Assembly: GCA_010405405.1 (NCBI GenBank)
Contig: MU004237.1
Coordinates: forward strand, 941,345-1,005,344
Origin: Microthyrium microscopicum
Taxonomy: Eukaryota; Ascomycota; Dothideomycetes; Microthyriales; Microthyriaceae
DNA: 64,000 nucleotides
Direction: 5' to 3'
Shown here in pieces: positions 56,976 to 64,000 of this stretch (positions are counted from its first letter, which is position 1; each line of letters starts with the position of its first letter). The position numbers and the translations under genes are program-made. Below the pieces are notes generated by a model. The model had not been told where the DNA came from, ran no database searches, and worked only from the letters and a program-made list of their open reading frames with translations.

Positions 56976-59900
56976 ATGAGCCACGGGTACTCTGGAAACT
57001 ATTACCCTAATCAGGGCCAGCACAATCAACAAGCTGGTTACGGACTTCCTGTCCCTGGCCAGACTCAGCAAAACCACCAGACTACCCAGAATCGCTCCTA
57101 CGATCAGACGCATTCGGCCCACTCTGCTACCCATGCTAGAGCAACTTCCAACACTGCGAACCCATATGCGACCTATCAAGCTCCAACTCAACAACAAGCG
57201 GCACAACATCAGCCTACATATAACACATCGCAAGCTTGGTATGGCACCGCTACTTCTACGGCAATGGGCATAGACCCCGCCCAGCAAACTGCAGCATCTT
57301 TGCTCACTAGCGCATCACGACTAAGCCAGACCCGAACTGCAGATCCAACTCCGTCTACATCCTACAATAGATACGCGCAATCTTCATATAGTACCGATAA
57401 TAACACCTACAACGCCGCTCAACAACCTGCCCAGAGCCATTCCGTTTCTAATTCTGGCCAAACCTATCAAACGTACGGTGATCAGACATACCCAGCCACT
57501 CAACCAATTCAGCGCCCCAATAGCGTAGTGCAGCCTAAGAGACCGGCGTCGATTGTACAACAAGCATCTCCATCTCCGAGATTACAGGCACAAAATCAAC
57601 GTTCTGGTACTCAACAACAAGCTCAACACTATCAACACCAACAGGTTGCGCAAAGTCAAATAGAGCCAGCACGATCTGTCAGCCCAGCGCAGATACAAGC
57701 CTCTCGCCAATTGCAAAACCTTCAAGCAGATACTCGAGCTTCTGCAGCTTATCAATCGAGTACAATAAATCCAACACAGGTTTACGACCCTTGGCCAGAG
57801 TATAAACGCGAAATGGAGAAACGCCAAGCCAAGGAGGCTGCGGAGGCTGCTAAACGTGCAGAGCTAGAGGCGATCGAAAAGGCTAGGCAGGAGGAAGAGG
57901 CTCGCAAGGAAGAAGAGGCTCGCAAAGCAGAAGAAGAAAGAAAGGCAGCAGAAGAGGAAGAAGCAAAACGTGCCGCGCAAGCTGAGAAAGAGAGAGCTCG
58001 AAAAGAGAAAGCCAAACTTGCGAGACAAGAAAAGAAGAAAGCAGCCAAAAATATTCAAGAATCAGCACCTGCTACTCCAGCACCAGTGGATCCAGAGGCT
58101 CAAATTCGTGAAATGATGGCTAAGATCCGAGAAATGAACTCAAAACATCCCTCTCTGCTAGCCAAGATCTGGGAACAAGAACGAGAGAATCATGTTACTT
58201 CGTCGTCACCAGCCCAAGCATCGCCAGCACAAGAATCTCCTGTACCGGCGTCGCTACCTGTCCCACCTTCTGGTTCTTCATCCAAGAAACGGCCGTCAAA
58301 AGCGTCTGCTTCTAAATCAGCACCCATTCCGGCTCCTCTCCCGATTCCTTCACCTATTGTTGCTGCTACACCTACACCGCCTGCTAAAAAGGCTAAACAG
58401 GGAACTATTTGGCCAGCGGAAAAGAAGGAACAGTTATCTGAAATTGCTGCTCAATTCCTCAACAGCGTGCCGGATAATGAATCGCAACCCATAAGCAAGA
58501 CTCAGTTTCTAGCTATTCTTGACAAAAATCCAGGGTATATTGATTTGTGCGAGACTATCGAACGCATGGGATTGAAGTTTGACCGAGCGGAACTAGCAAG
58601 AACTTTACTGACTGGAGTTCCGGACATCAATAAATCAGCCCCTGCGGCTCAACAACATCGGGCCAATGTGGGTCGCAAGGTTTCGGATGTAGGTCCAGCA
58701 TCCAGATCCCTGGGAGCCGCGACTAGCCCTGGTTTGACTTCACCTCGAGCGCCTCTACCATATCACGTCTCACCTTTGACCACTACTCCAGCTCAGACTG
58801 AAAGTTGGCGAGGCATCAATCAAGTTACCCAAGACGATGTGCAGGAGCCTCCGCTTTTCCAGGACGATGATGGACCGCTCTTTCCCGATGCAGAACCTGA
58901 GCCGTCAGCCACGCCTGCTCCTTCCGAACCATTGACCAAAGCTGAGGCAGCAAGAAAACGGAATATTTCAGACCTCGTCGATTTAACAGTTGAATCTGAT
59001 GACGACCTCCCTCCTCCCCCACCTCCTAAAAAACAAAACATCAAATCTCCCTCTGTCGCGTCAACTCCACAACCATTTGGCGCCCCAGGCGCGTGGAACA
59101 GTTTTCGCGAAAACTCACCTCTACCCGCTCCACCTCCAATCGATCCCCTCTTGAATATGAATCCCGTTATTGCAAATATACAATATCGCTACGCCTCAGC
59201 GCTTGAGGACAAGTGCCGCAATGTAGCCGTTGCCAAGCCTGTGGATCGCAACAAGGTCAAGCGACGGTCTCACTACAGAGTATCAACCCTTGCTAGAGAT
59301 ATCCTATTAGCCACTGGCAAGCACCCTACACTTGCCCCTCTAAATGCACACCTGGACATACTCAAAACGTCGATTGCAAAGCTCGGGTCGCACGGCAATC
59401 GCATTGACCATAACACCGACCTCAGCACGTTACGATGGGATGTTCTCGATCCAGGTCAGCCTCTCCCTGAAGCTCTACCCCCCAAGGCTCCGGAGGTGCC
59501 TCGGGTTATAGATACATCGATGGATCTCGATAACGACGCGATGGATGTGGATACCTTTAGGGTTGTTCCAAACTCAGCGAAGTCAACAGCGATGCCAACT
59601 GGCGCAACCGAACCATATCAACCATATGTTCAGTTCAAGGCTAAACCTGTTCCATCACGAGGATCGGCAGGACGAGGTCGTCCCCGTGGACGCCCTAGTG
59701 GTTCTGGGCGCCGTTTTGGTGCAGGCTCCCCTTCCGTTGCGCGAACTTCCGCAGGCGCAAGTGGCGCGGCGGAATTTGCGCCACAGCCTCAGCCACGTAA
59801 CAACCACCTCAACGACACAACTCCCAGTCAACCCAAACGATCTCATCATTCCACTCCTAAATCCGCGCCTGCGCCCACGACAAAAATGGACGGTACGCCA

Positions 59901-60811
59901 ATGGAAGGCTACGCGGCCATTCGTGCTGCTGCCGCCCTCAATGGTCATTCCGCCGAGCAGCCCAAGAGACGCGGCCGCCCTGTCGGCTGGCGCAAAGCTC
60001 TCCATCAAAAGGCACCAGGCCCCGGCCGCCCTGCCAAACACGCCGACTCCGAGCCAGAGCCCGAACCTACTCCTGCCCACGATACCGTCTTCGACTGCAA
60101 ATGGCAAGCGTGCCACGCGAAACTTCACAATCTATCCACACTCCGCAAGCATTTACACAAGGTGCATGGCGCGTCGCTCGCGTCCGCCAACGCGCTCACA
60201 TGTCTATGGGACGGCTGTGGTCGCAGTCAAAAGATTCTCGACAATGAGGGCAAGATCGTGGACGCGCGAACACATTTCACATTTAGTGACTTTGACGCGT
60301 GGTCGGCGCACATTGAGCAGAGTCACGTCGGGCCCATAAGTTGGACACACGGCGATGGCCGCACTGCTGGTTTTGCAGGTACTTGAACAGAAACTTCCGC
60401 GGATTTTTACTCGCGGTGTTCCTTCCATCCCCATTGGTTTTGTATATTTTTTGTCAAGTATTCTCACATGTTATTCCTTGCACAGATGGTCGAGGCTCTG
60501 TCGTCTCTGACGCGTACCTCTATGATTCAGATGGTAATCAGGTTACACCACGAGTCACTACTCCCCCAGGATACAAGAATATGACATTGGCTGCCGCCAA
60601 GCAGCTTGTACGTGCGGCGGCCACCAAGTCGAAAAAGAAGGCGGCTTTGGATGCAATGGAGGAACAACATCGATTGGCGCGGACCTTTGGGACTGGTGTT
60701 CAGATTGAGGATATTACCAGTATCGAGATCAAGGACGAGAATGTTAAAGAGAGCAAGGACGACACTAGTGATGAGAGTAACGATAGTGCTGTGGAACAGG
60801 AACAACACTAG
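56976..60811 (+). CDS. large nuclear AT-hook / C2H2 zinc-finger protein
   Basis: Two exons (56976-60378, 60486-60811; 107-nt intron) give 1242 aa. The first 290 residues are Gln/Ser/Tyr/Asn-rich and disordered. A long charged coiled coil (about residues 272-358, EEEARKAEEERKAAEEEE) follows. Pro/Ser-rich stretches flank a conserved block (SNV-like KRRSHYRVSTLARDILLATG). AT-hook-like motifs sit at RGRGRPRGRPSGSGR, KRRGRPVGWRK and GPGRPAKH. Two C2H2 fingers follow: CKWQACHAKLHNLSTLRKHL-x3-H and CLWDGCG...AWSAHIEQSH. An acidic, Lys-rich tail ends the protein. This fits a chromatin-associated regulator (RSC/ARID-complex-like proteins share AT-hooks and C2H2 fingers), but I cannot name an orthologue. 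Confidence 0.88.
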
Positions 60812-61327
60812 CAGATCATACGACTTTATTGTGCGAGCAATCTCTTGTACGAGGCTGGCGGTAGCACTCGTACAATTGCATTGCGGGCATTTGTTTTGTG
60901 TATATAATAGCTTCACCCTTGAATATCAATAGTTCCGGCTGCGGGTACTAAACGGGTCTTGTGCCATGTCACTAGACACCTGTGTGAAGGTACTGGGTGG
61001 GAAAAATGGATGTTAATGTGTCACTAGTGGCTAGTACGAACATCGGCGAGGATTAATAGTGGGCGTGACCAATCTGGGAGTTTGGGCACAGTACAAGCCT
61101 ATAGTTTGAGGTATGTATAACCTCAGGATGTTTCGCGGTTATGCTGTATGTGATGTGTGATTGTGCGAGCAGCAGAAGTCTACTCCAGCTTCGGAAGAAT
61201 ACCATCATCATAAACTAATTACAAGCCAGGACACGGTCGTATCTCATCCAGGCTTCTAACTTTACCCTCGGCTCTTATAGCAATCCTGATCCATCGAAGC
61301 ATTATCGAGCAGTAAACTACCGATATC
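60812..61327. other. intergenic spacer
   Basis: Between the AT-hook protein gene and the NACHT gene, both on the plus strand. No feature is recognised. Confidence 0.5.
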
Positions 61328-64000
61328 ATGGCTGATCCAGTGGGCCTCGCCTTCAACATTGCAGCCGCTATTCCCAAAGCCATCGACATTGCCAACAAAA
61401 TCATTGAGGTGTGCCAATTTTATGTGAAGCTTCAAGAGGGCGGTCCTCCTGAGGTTCGTCTCCTCCTAGTCGAGATCTCTACGGTGCGATCCGTTCTGGA
61501 AAGCACCATGTTCCTCCAAGAGTATGATGAATCTTCAGCTCAAGCAGGAGGCACGTCTGAGATGGTTGAAGGTTGTACCCAGACGCTTGTAGCTCTGGAG
61601 AAGTTGCTGCCAAAGGAAAAGAAGCTCTTTGCCGTAGATGGGCTAGAGCCAAAGAAGAGGACTAAAGCTCTGGCTCTCTTTGGGATCAAGCATCATGCGC
61701 CATCTGCGGAGAAGAGCAAATTCGACTACGCGTGGGACACCGCCAAATGGCAGGTCAATAAGGATGAGGCCAAGAAGCTGCTAGAAAGGTTGAATTCTTA
61801 CAAGCTATCGATTACTATGAAGCTGACTCAGGATTGCTGGTTCGTGGTGACTTGATATGGCTCTTTGGTACGCCTACTAAATAGTATACAGGGGCGACAT
61901 TAAGGAGACGAAGATCAATACCGAGGTAACAAGAGACATTGTATCTCGTGAGTACATTTCCTCTAGCATTGACGCATCAACTTATAGCATTGTAGGCGAT
62001 GAGCGATATAAATTCTTCGACTGGCTTGGCAATTCGCACTGGAAAGAAGCACAAAATTTTCATAACAACATGAGGAAGTATCGTGAACCAGAAACATGCT
62101 CTTGGATCTTAAAGGACCAGAGCTGGAAAGATTGGGTTGGGTGTAAAACTCGATGTCTTTGGTAAGTCACCCGAACGAACGGAATGTTCTACGCACCCCA
62201 AATACCCCAAATGTAACCATGTAAACTTGGAAGTGCCGTTTTTTACATGTTTTATGACAGGATCAGAGGTATGAAAACTATAAGCTTACAAGTGCTAGGA
62301 TATACGGCATTCCAGGATCAGGGAAGTCTGTTCTAGCATCCTACGCAGTAGATGAAGCAAAGACTTTTCCTACCACTATCGGGGATTGCTCTGTCTATTA
62401 CTACTGCTACTATGGTCATGCCCAGGATGAAGTAGGTCCTTTTCTCCGAGCCATCATTATTCAGCTATGTGGAAAAACTGGCCTTGATATCAATACATGT
62501 CTCAAAACACTTTGCGGTGCATGGAATCACAACATCGAGCCTACCACAGACATTTTGCTGTCTGGCTTGGCAGAGATTTTGAGATCGCTACCTGTCATCT
62601 ACGTGATCTTGGACGCTTTGGACGAAAGCCAAAATTCGCAAAATCTCGTAGCATTACTGCATGTGCTCGCAACTGAGGCGAGATTCATAACACTTCATAT
62701 TCTGGTTACAAGTCGGCAAGAACGGAGAATTGAGGCTGGAATCACAAGGATAGACAAGTGTTCTAAGATTTCCATGGAGAATCCTCTTTTAGAAGAAGAT
62801 ATTCGATGCTGTGTCAAATCCAAGCTACAATCTATTCTGCAATTTGAACAATGGCCGGTACAACTGCTGAAGGAGGTTGAAGAGATAGTTCCGCGAGAAG
62901 CAAGAGGAATGTGAGTTTTAGACCCCAAGAGATTATCGACCGGACAGACTGGTCGATAAGATACATGGCGCACTCCCATCAAGTGCGATGGCTACCATCT
63001 GCTACGCTCTATAACGGAGGGTTCTATTTCCCCTAAATGCGTAGAATCATGGATTCTCCATCGAATGCGCTAGGAAGTAAAGCACTTATTCGTTATAGAG
63101 TGCGATGGGAGCACCCTATTGATGGGAGCGCAATCCAGTCTGTCAGCCGGTTGATTGACATGATTTTGCGTTCAAACTAATGTTCTAGCCTTCTAGGTTT
63201 CAATGGGCAGTTTGTCAAATTGAGGAGTTGAAAAGAATCGTGCCTGAACAAGAGGCCGTCTCGAGGGCACTTTCAAACCTTCCTAAGGATTTGAATTTAA
63301 CTTATCGCAGGGTCCTAGACCGGATTGAAGACTCCGATTTGATATTTGTCAAGCATGCCATGATGTGGATCATTCATGAACAGGCGGTTCAAGAAAATTG
63401 CACTCGGGAGCTAAGCCTTACGAGTGAACGATTGTTGGACCAGATTCGTGCGAGCATGAGCAATATTCGCCCCGACTTAGTGGATCGTTACTATAGCTTA
63501 TTAGACCTTCACGATCTATGTGGCTGTCTAATCCGGACCGGAAACAACAGTGTCGCGGAAGTTTCGTTCTCGCATTACACAGTGTATGAGTATCTCAGGA
63601 CGGCTCCTTTTGGTGAAGAACCAAACCTTGGATACTCTTTCAGCAGTCCGTCAGTGATTGCAATCCCATTGAAGATTGCCCTCTTTGATGTTATGAATCC
63701 AAAAGCATTTTCCGACATAAATCTTAGCACTCGGAGACCGACGGTTGATACCATGAGCTGTATGGAATATTTCAGACTTTTTGCAATTCACAGCATCAAT
63801 CATGAGGATGAGATAATAGGCAACGATGAGGAGTTGATGGGTCTCTGGCCTACAATACTGGACCCTTCGAAACCGTATTTTAAAGAGTTGTATGCTATCA
63901 TTCCAAGCATATCCTCTGGAGATTCGCCGCTGGAACAGCTGTGTTTGGGGGCCGGAACTATGATCGAGGAGGACTGGCGCAGTCTCGCACGGGTCGATAT
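61328..64000 (+). CDS. NACHT-type STAND NTPase, 3' truncated by window
   Basis: Fungal NLR-like gene, running past the window end. Exons 61328-61839, 61892-61947, 61996-62161, 62299-62910 and 63197 onward stay in frame. N-terminal helical STAND domain starts MADPVGLAFNIAAAIPKAID (a NACHT-associated N-domain of the HeLo/SesB-adjacent kind common in fungi). Next come ERYKFFDWL, WILKDQSWKDW, the P-loop IYGIPGSGKSVLASY, Walker B VIYVILDALDES, the sensor LHILVTSRQE and the FQWAVCQIEEL / LNLTYRRVLDRIE winged region, then FSHYTVYEYL. Ankyrin, WD or TPR repeats would be expected beyond the window. Such proteins act in heterokaryon incompatibility or fungal innate immunity. The fourth intron carries a MITE-like element. 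Confidence 0.88.
62943..63144. mobile_element. MITE-like element, family I, copy 2, inside a NACHT intron
   Basis: About 202 bp within the 286-nt intron at 62911-63196. Inverted ends begin GACAGACTGG (62943 onward) and GACAGACTGG on the complement from 63144, then GCGC-ACTCCCATCAA against GCGCTCCCATCAA; CTCTATAACG occurs inward on both arms. The left arm ATAAG...TGGCG...CTCCCATC...CGATGGC matches the left end of the element at 6895-7089. The arms can fold back on one another. No coding capacity. Confidence 0.7.

Overview
The window reads as a filamentous ascomycete (Pezizomycotina) chromosome. Genes are spaced and intron-bearing, with many 42-140 nt GT-AG introns and CTAAC-type branch points. 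The gene families are typical of these fungi: Zn2Cys6 regulator, PTH11/rhodopsin-like receptor, HsbA, Qng1-type queuosine salvage, P450s and fungal STAND/NLR genes. The exact class cannot be set from sequence alone; a leotiomycete-like gene set is only a guess.

Layout. 1-4.3 kb: the 3' end of an MFS drug/polyamine transporter and the NatA auxiliary subunit NAT1/NAA15. 4.8-11.7 kb: a minus-strand tandem array of three paralogous SET-domain proteins that carry their MYND zinc finger at the C terminus. The middle copy has an in-frame stop, and small inverted-repeat elements lie between the copies. 12.5-29.2 kb: a PhzF-like isomerase, an MCH1-like transporter, a conserved hypothetical protein, a membrane-anchored 3beta-HSD-like dehydrogenase, a Ser/Thr-rich single-pass membrane protein, a small secreted protein, a rhodopsin-like membrane protein, and mitochondrial HSP78 with a clear heat shock element. 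29.7-33.1 kb: a decayed NB-ARC/TPR STAND gene.

33.5-55 kb looks accessory. Two AT-rich, TA-flanked inverted-repeat elements with RIP-like composition lie near a beta-lactamase-fold hydrolase. Then come a PAP2 lipid phosphatase, a Zn2Cys6 regulator, a cupin, a Qng1-like queuosine salvage enzyme, a TauD-type dioxygenase, two P450s and a repetitive HsbA surface protein. There is no PKS, NRPS or terpene synthase, so any biosynthetic cluster here is backbone-less or extends outside. 56-64 kb returns to core genes (ribosomal protein uL24/L26, a large AT-hook/C2H2 nuclear protein) and ends in a NACHT-type STAND gene. One intron of that gene holds a member of the same small inverted-repeat family found in the SET-MYND array.

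Splice junctions were worked out by hand from frame continuity and GT/AG signals. Exon lengths were checked to close in frame for all intron-bearing genes except the two decayed ones and the partial ones. No transcript or database evidence was available.
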